Of a stretch of DNA of 64,000 bases, positions 27,131-34,923 are shown in pieces. The translations under genes and the position numbers were made by a program. The notes under the pieces are model-generated. The model was not told where the DNA came from and did no database searches. It saw only the letters and a program-made list of their open reading frames with translations. Within the stretch, counting starts at the first letter, position 1. Each line of letters opens with the position of its first letter. The stretch lies in the NCBI RefSeq assembly GCF_900143645.1, contig NZ_FRFD01000011.1, positions 124,001-188,000 on the forward strand, given 5' to 3'. The stretch comes from Anaerocolumna xylanovorans DSM 12503. GTDB lineage: Bacteria; Bacillota; Clostridia; Lachnospirales; Lachnospiraceae.

Positions 27131-28441
27131 TTATTTAAAAGCCTTAAATATATTTGTGAAATCAAATTCCGACTGCGCAATGCCACTGTATTTTGGAGAT
27201 GCCTGTCTGTTTACGCCCCCGGTTCCGTTATCCCTGGTACTTGACCACATTGCAATCAAGCTTATCGAACTGTTTCCATCAGCCCATTTCAATAATTTCT
27301 GTGCATCAGTAAGATAAAAAACTTCAGACCCGACATCATTCTGACCGATCATTGGAGTTACACCGATCTTTGGGCTTAAACCTATTTTAGTGCATTGAGT
27401 TATGGTGCTTGTTGCAGCCTGTATGGCATAATCACCCATCTTACCATCGGGATTTGGTGCCTGCCCGTCACCATAATCCATAGCCATGACATTAACTACA
27501 TCCACCCTTACACCGTTGGTCTTTGCGTTTTCAAGTACATACAATCCATCCGCCGTTAAGCCAGAAGGAAGGACAGGCAGGCAAAAAGCGATTTTTAGAT
27601 TCGGATTATCGGCTTGCAGCCCCTTGATGGCCTTATTTCTTCTATCAGTTGAAGTCTTGTCGGCAACCAAAGCCCCTTCAATATCAAAGTCAATCCATGT
27701 TACTTTGTATTTATCAATAACCGCCTGATATTTTGATTGTAACGTGTTTACATCTGTATTCGCACTGGCAGAAGCCAATTCAGTACCATTGGCACCCCCA
27801 AATGATATGATGACATCGCCGCCTTTACTGCGGATGTCTTTAATTTCACTGAAATAATAGTTATCACTCATGGGTGTAACGCCGCCCCAGGCAGGATTAC
27901 CGTTTGTATCGGCAGTAATGAAGGCAAGGGTGTAGTATTTCTGGGCTGTCTTGGCGTAACAATCGTTTAAACTGAATTGAGGCCAAAGCATAACATCAAC
28001 ATAAGGTGCAAATACTCTGCTGCCCCAGGTTCCGCCAACTCCCGGATCAGATGCAGGAGGAGCAGAATTAACAGTAACAGTTATTGTTGAACTGGTCGAT
28101 GTACCGTAGGAATTTTTCAAATCACATTTGTAGGTATAGGTACCTCTTGGCTTATTCGTAAATGCTTTTGACACGGTCTGGGCATTTGGAGAATTGTCCG
28201 TCAAAGCTTCGGTGAGAATCGCGGTATTGTTTTCATAAAGGGTCCAGGAAGTACCGTTATTGCCCCACCACATATTCATAGTTATGGTATAGTTTCCGTC
28301 CCCATCCCAATTGTCGTGACTTATGTTTGCTGCTCCCGGTGCGCCTGATGCCGAAGCACTTGCAAATACATAGATACAGTTCAGCATTACCAGACACAAA
28401 AGCAATGGGATTATTTTTCTAAAAATTCTATTCTTTCTCAT
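27131..28441 (-). CDS. Secreted GH18 chitinase with N-terminal chitinase-A-like Ig domain
   Basis: 436 aa. A signal peptide (IIPLLLCLVMLNCIYVFASA) is followed by an Ig/FnIII-like chitin-contacting domain of the ChitinaseA_N type (SHDNWDGDGNYTITMNMWWG, rich in Trp). The GH18 barrel has catalytic WIDFDIEG and a product-side VVNVMAMDYGDG. Unlike the other four enzymes it has no CBM5/12 and no chitobiase-C repeat. The barrel belongs to a different GH18 subgroup, so it likely has a different cleavage mode. AGAGGTG precedes the ATG. Operon position: after the hairpin that follows the first chitinase. Confidence 0.93.
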   Translation of the reverse strand: MRKNRIFRKIIPLLLCLVMLNCIYVFASASASGAPGAANISHDNWDGDGNYTITMNMWWGNNGTSWTLYENNTAILTEALTDNSPNAQTVSKAFTNKPRGTYTYKCDLKNSYGTSTSSTITVTVNSAPPASDPGVGGTWGSRVFAPYVDVMLWPQFSLNDCYAKTAQKYYTLAFITADTNGNPAWGGVTPMSDNYYFSEIKDIRSKGGDVIISFGGANGTELASASANTDVNTLQSKYQAVIDKYKVTWIDFDIEGALVADKTSTDRRNKAIKGLQADNPNLKIAFCLPVLPSGLTADGLYVLENAKTNGVRVDVVNVMAMDYGDGQAPNPDGKMGDYAIQAATSTITQCTKIGLSPKIGVTPMIGQNDVGSEVFYLTDAQKLLKWADGNSSISLIAMWSSTRDNGTGGVNRQASPKYSGIAQSEFDFTNIFKAFK

Positions 28442-28477
28442 ATAAAAACACCTCTTTAATTAATTTTGATGGATTAC

Positions 28478-28507
28478 CCGGAGAAACCTGAAACAGGTTT
28501 CTCCGGA
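28478..28507. other. Perfect hairpin between two chitinase genes
   Basis: CCGGAGAAACCTG, a 3-nt AAA loop and CAGGTTTCTCCGG form a perfect 13-bp stem just downstream of the stop of the first chitinase gene. On the minus (coding) strand it is not followed by a T run, while on the plus strand it is (GTGTTTTTT). It may therefore act as an mRNA-stabilising or partial attenuation hairpin within the operon, or as a terminator for plus-strand transcription. Confidence 0.7.
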
Positions 28508-28517
28508 GTGTTTTTTA

Positions 28518-30344
28518 TTACAGCTGCTGCCACAGAGCAGGAACATTGCTGGGTTCCCACCCTGGAAGGGAAGTATGGGACTGTCTGCACGTGTAGTTCT
28601 TACCTCCGTAGGAAACCTTGTCTCCTACTTTATAGGCCGTATTTGGGGCCCATGGAGAGATTGTTCCATCATTGATCGTGTAAGCGCTGGTTATAACAGT
28701 TGAATCCGCCATGCCTGTCTTGGTTGCAATAGCTTTAATCGTTGTAGTTTTTGCTACGGATATAGCACCTGTATAAACAGATGATGCTGATGTAGGAGTG
28801 GAACCATCCGTGGTATATCTGATGACAGCATCAGGAGTAGCGCATGCAATAGTTACTGACTGCGCGGTGGTATAAGTTCCGGCTGCGGGGTTGAAGGTTG
28901 GTGCAGCAACCTGATTTACCGGAGTAATAGTATATGTGGCACTTGCAACAGCTGAGTCCGTCATTCCGGATTTGGATGCAACAGCCTTAACAGTTACAAC
29001 GCCGCTTGTTATGCTTATTGGAGCTGAGTAAACAGTTGAAGCGGCAGTTGGAGTTGACCCGTCAGTAGTATACCTGATGGTTGTGCCAGCTGTAGCACAT
29101 GAGATGGCAACAGACTGGGGTGAGTTATATGTTCCGGCAGCAGGGCTGAAAGTAGGTGCAGCTACTGTTTCTGCACCACTGTTTAAATTGTTCCAAAGGG
29201 CAGTCAAGAGTGTCCCACTGAAATCCTGGGTGTATTCCCAGAACATTGCACCGCCAAGACCTTTTGACTTAACGTATGCAGCCTTTTCCTGCAATGACTG
29301 CTCATCATCATATGAAACAAAGGTATTTCCGTTCCAAAGGTAAGGTGCTTTTGCCTGGCTGTCCCAATAGCGGGTATAACCATTCTTGTTTATATAGCTT
29401 GAAGCCAGCTGTGTGTATGTGATTTCATCATTGGCGGAACCTGAAAAAGACTGGTAAAGTCCATTATTGGAGTTGGTTACACCGGACCAACTGTGGCCAT
29501 AAAAAGCACAGCCAACAACAATTTTGTTTGCAGGAACTCCATTGTTCATATGTATTTTAACAGCAGAGTCTACACTGAACTGGTTCTGGCCACTTGGGTC
29601 CATAAGGGCTGAAGCATGTCCTGTCGTTCCCTCCCAGCTGCCATAAAAGTCATAAGTCATAATATTAACAAAGTCAATGTATTGCTGAAGCTGACTAAGT
29701 TCAACATTTTGAGCATATGTTTGGCTTGCTCCGGAGGCTATGGTCAGCAAGTAATGCTTGCCACCGTCGGCGGTACCTTGAGCATCAAGCTTTTCGCGAA
29801 GCTTCTGAAGCATCAAAGTAAAGTTGTGTTTGTCTTCAGGACCGTATGGGTTGCCGTTTCCAGGCTGGTTTGGGTATTCCCAGTCAATATCCACACCATC
29901 AAAGCCGTAGTTCTTCATGAATGCTACAGCACTGTCCGCAAAGGTTGTACGGGAAGCATCCGTTAAGGCGGCTGCATGGAAATTTGTGGACCATGTCCAT
30001 CCGCCAACTGAAATCAGAGTTTTTAGGCTAGGATTTACGTTTTTCAATTTCTTTAATTCATTGAAATATGTAGGATCAACACCGGCGTCGCCAATAATAA
30101 CCTGCCCACTTCTTGAAACATTTGCAAAGGCGAAGTTAATATGTGTAAGCTTTGCTGCATCAATATCGCTTGCTGTCCATGGTACCCAATCACAAAGATA
30201 AGCAGTTACATTATATGCAGATGTTGCCGCTGCTGCAGTTTGAGGCGCTGTTGCAGCAGCTGTTGTCAGTGGTAATACGCCCGCTGCCATTGCAATTAAA
30301 ACAAGTACTACCAACATTTGGGATAAACTCTTTCTTACTTTCAT
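28518..30344 (-). CDS. Secreted GH18 chitinase, two beta modules and C-terminal CBM5/12
   Basis: 608 aa. A signal peptide (LVVLVLIAMAAGVLPL) precedes a GH18 barrel of the ChiA1 type (YLCDWVPW at the N-terminus, LISVGGWTWS, catalytic FDGVDIDWEYP, MTYDFYG, and MFWEYTQD at the C-terminal Trp). Two chitobiase-C-like repeats and a C-terminal CBM5/12 (SPWAPNTAYKVGD...GWEPSNVPALWQQL) follow. The presence of the DWEYP and CBD fits a processive exo-type chitinase. It is the first gene of the row; AAAGGGG precedes the ATG. No obvious riboswitch was seen in the leader. Confidence 0.95.
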   Translation of the reverse strand: MKVRKSLSQMLVVLVLIAMAAGVLPLTTAAATAPQTAAAATSAYNVTAYLCDWVPWTASDIDAAKLTHINFAFANVSRSGQVIIGDAGVDPTYFNELKKLKNVNPSLKTLISVGGWTWSTNFHAAALTDASRTTFADSAVAFMKNYGFDGVDIDWEYPNQPGNGNPYGPEDKHNFTLMLQKLREKLDAQGTADGGKHYLLTIASGASQTYAQNVELSQLQQYIDFVNIMTYDFYGSWEGTTGHASALMDPSGQNQFSVDSAVKIHMNNGVPANKIVVGCAFYGHSWSGVTNSNNGLYQSFSGSANDEITYTQLASSYINKNGYTRYWDSQAKAPYLWNGNTFVSYDDEQSLQEKAAYVKSKGLGGAMFWEYTQDFSGTLLTALWNNLNSGAETVAAPTFSPAAGTYNSPQSVAISCATAGTTIRYTTDGSTPTAASTVYSAPISITSGVVTVKAVASKSGMTDSAVASATYTITPVNQVAAPTFNPAAGTYTTAQSVTIACATPDAVIRYTTDGSTPTSASSVYTGAISVAKTTTIKAIATKTGMADSTVITSAYTINDGTISPWAPNTAYKVGDKVSYGGKNYTCRQSHTSLPGWEPSNVPALWQQL

Positions 30345-31017
30345 AAATTCAAAACCCCTTTCACTAATTAAGTTTTCTGATCAACGCTCACAAAAACACA
30401 TGAAAAGCATTCTACATGGAATTGCCGGCAAGCAAGTTCGACTTTTAACACCTCCTATAAAAATATTAACAATTCCCTGGAAATGGCTGTTTTCATCAAA
30501 AAAGCGTAGATATATATAAGCCCTGAATTGCATCAAATCAATTCGGACGTATACTCTTAAAAATGCATATAACAACCAGACCATTTATAATGCTAAATTG
30601 TCAAGTCGAATACGCCTGTAGTTTTAAAGGTTGAAATTAAATAGCTGAACAAGAAGCGAACAATGCTGGAAACAAAGCTGCGGACAGTGCTGCGGACAAG
30701 TTGATATATAGTAAATATATCAAGCTTACAATAATTCATGCTTGTAGCAATTTATGCAAAATAAGAATAGAAATCAAAGACGAATTTATTCTGTTTTAGC
30801 TAATAAAGGTTATTTATCGAGAAGAGATGCTTGTATCATGGGAATACATGGTAAGGATAAATTCTGTTACGGGGCACCAGGTACGTTGTGAGATAGCCAA
30901 CTGCTTAAATTAAAGCCCCAAATGTTTAGACCAACCAGGGTGATATTGATTGTAAAGAAAATTATAGAAAGTAAGTTATACTTATTCTGCAGGTTAATGG
31001 TATTGTTCTATAACTTT
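30345..31017. other. Intergenic region upstream of the chitinase operon
   Basis: About 670 bp with no convincing gene. The chitinase promoter must lie here. On the minus strand TTGTTA near 30576 followed by TATACG is only a weak candidate, and a good AGGAGG at 30461-30466 precedes no plausible reading frame. An AT-rich stretch around 30600-31000 may be decayed sequence. Confidence 0.5.
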
Positions 31018-31114
31018 TTTATTTGGATACAAACTTCAATCTTCTGTCCTCCCAATTACGCAAAATAATAATTTCGCGTAATTGGGAGAGGTACAAATTA
31101 CGTATCCAAATAAA
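31018..31114. repeat. Nested perfect inverted repeats (97 bp)
   Basis: Outer arms TTTATTTGGATAC (31018-31030) and GTATCCAAATAAA (31102-31114) are perfect reverse complements. Inside them CTCCCAATTACGC (31049-31061) and GCGTAATTGGGAG (31076-31088) form a second perfect pair. The loops are AT-rich and no gene is present. This could be a small non-autonomous (MITE-like) element or a structured RNA. It lies at the edge of the relic-rich zone. Confidence 0.75.
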
Positions 31115-31192
31115 TGTACCTTGACACACACATACTGCCAGCATTGACTTAAGTCAGTATAACCGAATGTTTTTACAGTTCTAAATTAAACA

Positions 31193-31435
31193 TTACATTT
31201 CTGTTCTGTAGCAACTCCAACATTCAAGTAATCTGCTATAGAGAAGAGTCTCTCCACCAAACAAATAGACCTGTTTGACAAATGACGCTTCATCTAAAAT
31301 TTTATTGATAGCCGCCAATTCCAATTCTTCCTTTGAACTCCGTTCCGGGGAAAAGATCTGCCCACACATAGCACATTTCAGATTACATCTATTAGTCAAT
31401 TTAAGACTTAAATAAAGAATATTACCTGCTTTCAC
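31193..31435 (-). pseudogene. Truncated radical SAM protein
   Basis: An 80-codon frame that begins with GTG after GGGGAG and has the radical SAM cluster motif TNRCNLKCAMC (Cys 17, 21, 24) and the GGE-type motif YLFGGETLL near residue 60. It then stops, whereas normal enzymes have 300-450 aa. It could express a short product, but lacks most of the barrel. The ABC-exporter tail just upstream suggests both are leftovers of a peptide-modification and export cluster. Confidence 0.75.
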
Positions 31436-31492
31436 TTTTTGTCTCCCCGCAGATACTCACTTTTATTATTAATCTGATTATTTCTAAACACT

Positions 31493-31598
31493 TTATGTAT
31501 AATACCGCGCCTGTGCTACAAACATCTTGGCATAGAGCCCGTCCGACCGGTTGACCAGTTCCTCGTGTGAACCGTACTCCTTGATGGTGCTGTCGGCT
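31493..31598 (-). pseudogene. C-terminal fragment of an ABC exporter ATPase
   Basis: The minus strand encodes DSTIKEYGSHEELVNRSDG followed by LYAKMFVAQARYY and a stop. This is the standard last ~35 residues of ABC exporter subunits with fused membrane and ATPase domains (G.HEEL......YA.M...Q). The remaining ~550 residues are missing. It lies directly upstream of the truncated radical SAM frame on the same strand. Confidence 0.7.
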
Positions 31599-31787
31599 TA
31601 TCTGAATTTCATTTTTACATGAAACCACATATTCTTCCTTTATCCTCCAAAACTATTCTATATGCAGAATATGACATTATAGAAATATTTGCAAGTTTTT
31701 TTTTGGCATTTTTTGCAAAAAAATGAGATTTTCCATTTAATACACGAAATATATTAACGATATGTAAAAAAGAATTTATAAACCATA

Positions 31788-32145
31788 ATTGGAGTTCCTC
31801 TGTATTGGGAGGTTGAGCCTCACGGAGGTATAAGTCATTGCTTTTTAAAGCCGAACATGCTTTGGCATTAAAAAAGTTTTATTACAGCAGCCCGGATAAT
31901 ATAAAAGCACGCATTGACAAAATGCAGATCGAATTTTATTTTGGATTCCTCAAATACCGTTGCCTGCACCATGCCTTGGTCACGTTTTTGATGCAGCAAT
32001 AGATCAAAAGGCCGTAGCCATAAGGTACGATTCTGAAAATGGCATAAGTGAACGTGATATTTTACCGACAGGAATTTATACGACGCAAGACCTGTGGTAT
32101 TCTTCATCTGAATCTAAAGGGCCAAATTCTAAAGACTCTCTTTAA
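31788..32145 (+). pseudogene. Frameshifted WYL-domain regulator (YafY-like) remnant
   Basis: Three pieces in successive frames read as one protein. IGVPLYWEVEPHGGIS lies near 31788, then FKAEHALALKKFYYSSPD and KARIDKMQIEF (31846-31943). The last piece, PLPAPC...FDAAIDQKAVAIRYDS...ISERDILPTGIY..DLWY, starts near 31950. The last part matches the WYL sensor pattern (seR.i.P.g.y....WY). The N-terminal HTH and the C-terminus are lost. The 3' end overlaps the border of the GC-rich block, so insertion of the block probably truncated it. Confidence 0.6.
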
Positions 32146-33097
32146 CGAACTGCTCCGACGTTATAAAGAATGCGTCTTTGTTTTGCTTCGCATGTTCCTG
32201 CTGTTTGATGTCGTAGTCGAGACGCCACCAGCCCGCCGCCAACGGAGGAGGTGTTTCCACTGATGCGAAATCGATGTCCTGGTCCAGCAGATTCTCCGGG
32301 TTCTCATGGTGTGCTGCCATCTCCTGCTGGATTTCAGCTTTAGTGAGCTGCTTCGCAGGTACCCGCTGACCGATGTTGCCCAGACAATACCGGCATGCCT
32401 CGAGAGGCGTGGATTCACCGATGTAGCGCTTCAGATCCGCCGCGAGGTCCCGGCTTTCAAAGAGATCCACATACTCCCTCGGCTCATTCACTCTTCGCCC
32501 GGCGAGACTCATCCTCTTCGAGAGAGAATTACTCCGGGAGCAACGGAAATACTTTCCCTCATAAACCGTGTGGCAGTTTACGGCAGAGAAGCAGGAGCGA
32601 AAAACCGCATCCACGGCCTGGTCGTTTTCAATCCGGTTGTTGACCAGCATCTGCCGAAACCCTGTAACGCGATCGTAGATGATTTTCGTCCCATGGTTCC
32701 GGGCCCGGGCTTCCATCTTAGCGAGGTCGAACGGCAACCGGACACCCGGATAGAGACTCACCATCAGACAGTCCGTAAGATCGAGTATCTCATCTGGAAT
32801 CTTGTTGAGGAGGAGACCGTTTGTAAGGATCACGATACCGGCTGCCACATCGCTTCTGCGCGCGATCTGAAGAATCTGAGCCAGATCCGGGTGCTGTAGT
32901 GGCTCGCCGCCGGCAAACCGGATTTCATCAGCATGGAAGACCGACGCCAAGCGCTCGACGTCCCTTTTAAACTGGGGTACGGACAGAAACTTCTTTTGCA
33001 TCCAGGGGGATGCGTGATCACAATGTGCGCACTTCAAGTTACAGTGCGCGGTTACTTCGAAACTTACGCTGGGATGTTCAATTCGGGTCATTTTCAT
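32129..33097 (-). CDS. Radical SAM enzyme with additional C-terminal cysteines (peptide-modification candidate)
   Basis: 322 aa. The SAM cluster motif CNLKCAHC (Cys 19, 23, 26) and GGEPLQHPDL (63-72) are intact. Further cysteines at about 169, 175, 186, 235 and 238 (RSCFSAVNC, YFRCSRS, ACRYC) suggest a SPASM/twitch-like auxiliary Fe-S cluster, as in enzymes acting on peptides. AAAGAGG precedes the ATG. Base composition is clearly more GC-rich than the flanks. It is the last gene of the minus-strand operon beginning with the 42-aa peptide, separated from the MFS gene by a 94-bp AT-rich gap. Substrate inferred, not shown. Confidence 0.85.
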   Translation of the reverse strand: MKMTRIEHPSVSFEVTAHCNLKCAHCDHASPWMQKKFLSVPQFKRDVERLASVFHADEIRFAGGEPLQHPDLAQILQIARRSDVAAGIVILTNGLLLNKIPDEILDLTDCLMVSLYPGVRLPFDLAKMEARARNHGTKIIYDRVTGFRQMLVNNRIENDQAVDAVFRSCFSAVNCHTVYEGKYFRCSRSNSLSKRMSLAGRRVNEPREYVDLFESRDLAADLKRYIGESTPLEACRYCLGNIGQRVPAKQLTKAEIQQEMAAHHENPENLLDQDIDFASVETPPPLAAGWWRLDYDIKQQEHAKQNKDAFFITSEQFVKESL

Positions 33098-33191
33098 TTT
33101 AACCTCTTTTCTTAATACGTAGTTTAAAAACAGTCTTTTTGTTTTTTCAACCTACCTCCATACATATTGTTTCTACAGAAGCAGCTAGCAG

Positions 33192-34355
33192 TTATATCTT
33201 GGGTTCAGAGTCCTTGCTGCTCGACCAGCGGATTCGGGTCGCAAAAAGAGAGACAAGACCGGCCGACAAGGCGACGAAGCCCATTCCCCAAACCAGGCTG
33301 CTGGCATTTGAAATTAACCCAATCACCGGCGGGCCTGCCAGGAGACCTGTCTCTCCCATTGATGCAACCAATGTCAATGTGTCCGGACCTTTTTTTGCGG
33401 CTGCGACATAGATGCAGGGAGTCACCGCCGCCATACCCAATCCAACACACGCAAACCCAGTCAAGGCAGGGACTACTCCTCCCAGCAACAGGGCGAAAGC
33501 CAGTCCAAAACTGGCCAGCACACCGCCCCACATAACGACACGCCCATCGCCCCAGCGTATGCGCCAACCATCTGCGAACAGGCGAGCCAGTACCATCATA
33601 ATTGACACGACTGCTATGCCCATAGGAGCTATTTTGGCCGACGCCCCGGCATTTTCCACCAAGTACAGGGCCGACCAGTCATTCATGGAGCCTTCTGTAA
33701 TCGTGCCGAAGAACAAAGCGAAGCCGATACACAACGTAAACCGGGATGGCAGCCTAAACCGCGTGCTTTCTCCCTTGGAAGCCTTCATGTCTTCGCCTAG
33801 CAGCCCCCCTCGCGTAAAGAACATGAGTAAAAGCAAAACGACGAGCGCTCCGATGAAATGAGCCGAAAGGTTCGCTGTGAAGTACATGACGCCTGACGAA
33901 AACATGGCCGCGAACAAGGCCCCGAAGCTGAAGGTTGCATGCAGCTTCGACATCGTGTTCTGCTGGGACTTCACTTCAAGCGCGGCCCCCTGAGCATTCA
34001 TCGCCGCGTTCAACAATGCACATGCGACGCCGTCACAGAACATAGCGAAAATCGCTATGGGATAGTTTGGTACCCAAGCCAGCATGGGCAGAAACACACC
34101 GAGCACGATAACTGACAAATAAATAACCCGGCAAGAGCCCAGTCTATTCATCATCATTGCGACAAGAGGGAAGGACAGCGCCGCACCTAAACCGCAGGCG
34201 AGAAGGAGCATGCCAACTTGCGCCGCATCTAGGCCCAGATGTTCCTTGATTGCCGGAAGACGCGCCCCCCATGTGGCATATTGGAAACCCAGGAAGAAAA
34301 ATAGCGCACCAATAGAGACCTTAGACTTAAACCATTGACTGTGAAATCCGAACAT
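33192..34355 (-). CDS. MFS transporter (YbjJ/FucP-like), probable exporter of the island product
   Basis: 387 aa with about 12 membrane segments: N-terminal GALFFFLGFQYATWGARLPAI, then GMLLLACGLGAALSFPLVAMMMNRLG with an MFS loop, and a repeat of this in the second half (MMVLARLFADGWRIRWGDG). The WGARLPAI start and overall pattern are those of the YbjJ-like MFS branch. GGAGGGG lies just before the ATG. It sits between the GNAT and radical SAM genes on the same strand and shares their GC-rich codon use. Most likely it exports the finished compound or gives self-protection. Confidence 0.88.
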   Translation of the reverse strand: MFGFHSQWFKSKVSIGALFFFLGFQYATWGARLPAIKEHLGLDAAQVGMLLLACGLGAALSFPLVAMMMNRLGSCRVIYLSVIVLGVFLPMLAWVPNYPIAIFAMFCDGVACALLNAAMNAQGAALEVKSQQNTMSKLHATFSFGALFAAMFSSGVMYFTANLSAHFIGALVVLLLLMFFTRGGLLGEDMKASKGESTRFRLPSRFTLCIGFALFFGTITEGSMNDWSALYLVENAGASAKIAPMGIAVVSIMMVLARLFADGWRIRWGDGRVVMWGGVLASFGLAFALLLGGVVPALTGFACVGLGMAAVTPCIYVAAAKKGPDTLTLVASMGETGLLAGPPVIGLISNASSLVWGMGFVALSAGLVSLFATRIRWSSSKDSEPKI

Positions 34356-34401
34356 ATTACCCCTCCTTGTTAGCTTGGTGTTGAGTCATGGTTCTTCGAA
34401 C

Positions 34402-34923
34402 TTACGGAGCCGAGATTGATGTTTGAACTGAGCTTGTCTTTACCGGCATCGCTCTTGACATATAGACAGCCCCCTCTCCATAGCTTTTTGGAAGTACAAT
34501 TTCCGGGCAGAAGTCGTACCCTTGGACTTTCCAAAAGAAGCGGGCTTCCGAAACCGCCACCAATGACAGCCATTGATAGCCCTCCCTTTCGGCCGCCAGC
34601 ATTAGCTGATTCAAGAGTCGTCTTGCTAAGCCCTGTCCACGGTATCGCTTAGCAATCACCAAGTCGTGTAGATGAAGATTCTGCGAACGATAGACCATGG
34701 ATTCGGCCTGAGCCAGGTGTGGATACTCAAATCTGGGATATGGTAAGGAGAGCAGGTAACCCGCGACCCGCCCCTCCGCTTCAAGGACGAAGCAAGTGGA
34801 GGGAGAAGCGCTATTTTTGGACGTCAATGCAGTCCGGTTTTCCGACAACACGCTCAAGTATGTTTGACGCTCAAGTGCCACAATCTCATCCCAATCACGA
34901 TTCTTTATGTACCTTACCTTCAT
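34402..34923 (-). CDS. GNAT-family N-acetyltransferase of the island
   Basis: 173 aa from the ATG at 34923, which overlaps the stop of the decarboxylase gene by 4 nt (ATGA) and has GGAGG upstream. It shows GNAT motif A, LHDLVIAKRYRGQGLARRLL (acetyl-CoA pyrophosphate loop RxxGxG/A), and motif B around GYQWLSLVAV...FFWKVQGY. Cytosolic. In this setting it may acetylate an amine made by the neighbouring decarboxylase or the N-terminus of the peptide product, or provide resistance. All of these are inference. Confidence 0.87.
   Translation of the reverse strand: MKVRYIKNRDWDEIVALERQTYLSVLSENRTALTSKNSASPSTCFVLEAEGRVAGYLLSLPYPRFEYPHLAQAESMVYRSQNLHLHDLVIAKRYRGQGLARRLLNQLMLAAEREGYQWLSLVAVSEARFFWKVQGYDFCPEIVLPKSYGEGAVYMSRAMPVKTSSVQTSISAP

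Noticed and set aside
30345..30660. Possible cyclic-di-GMP riboswitch before the chitinases
   Set aside because: The conserved core sequences of known classes were not found; only a lone AGGAGG and weak promoter boxes are visible.
32306..32899. Plus-strand open frame of 197 codons inside the GC-rich block
   Set aside because: It is opposite the intact radical SAM gene and has no family features; high GC leaves long chance frames on the other strand.
33412..33861. Plus-strand frame of 149 codons
   Set aside because: It is the mirror of the MFS gene, rich in Pro/Ser/Thr, without a ribosome site.
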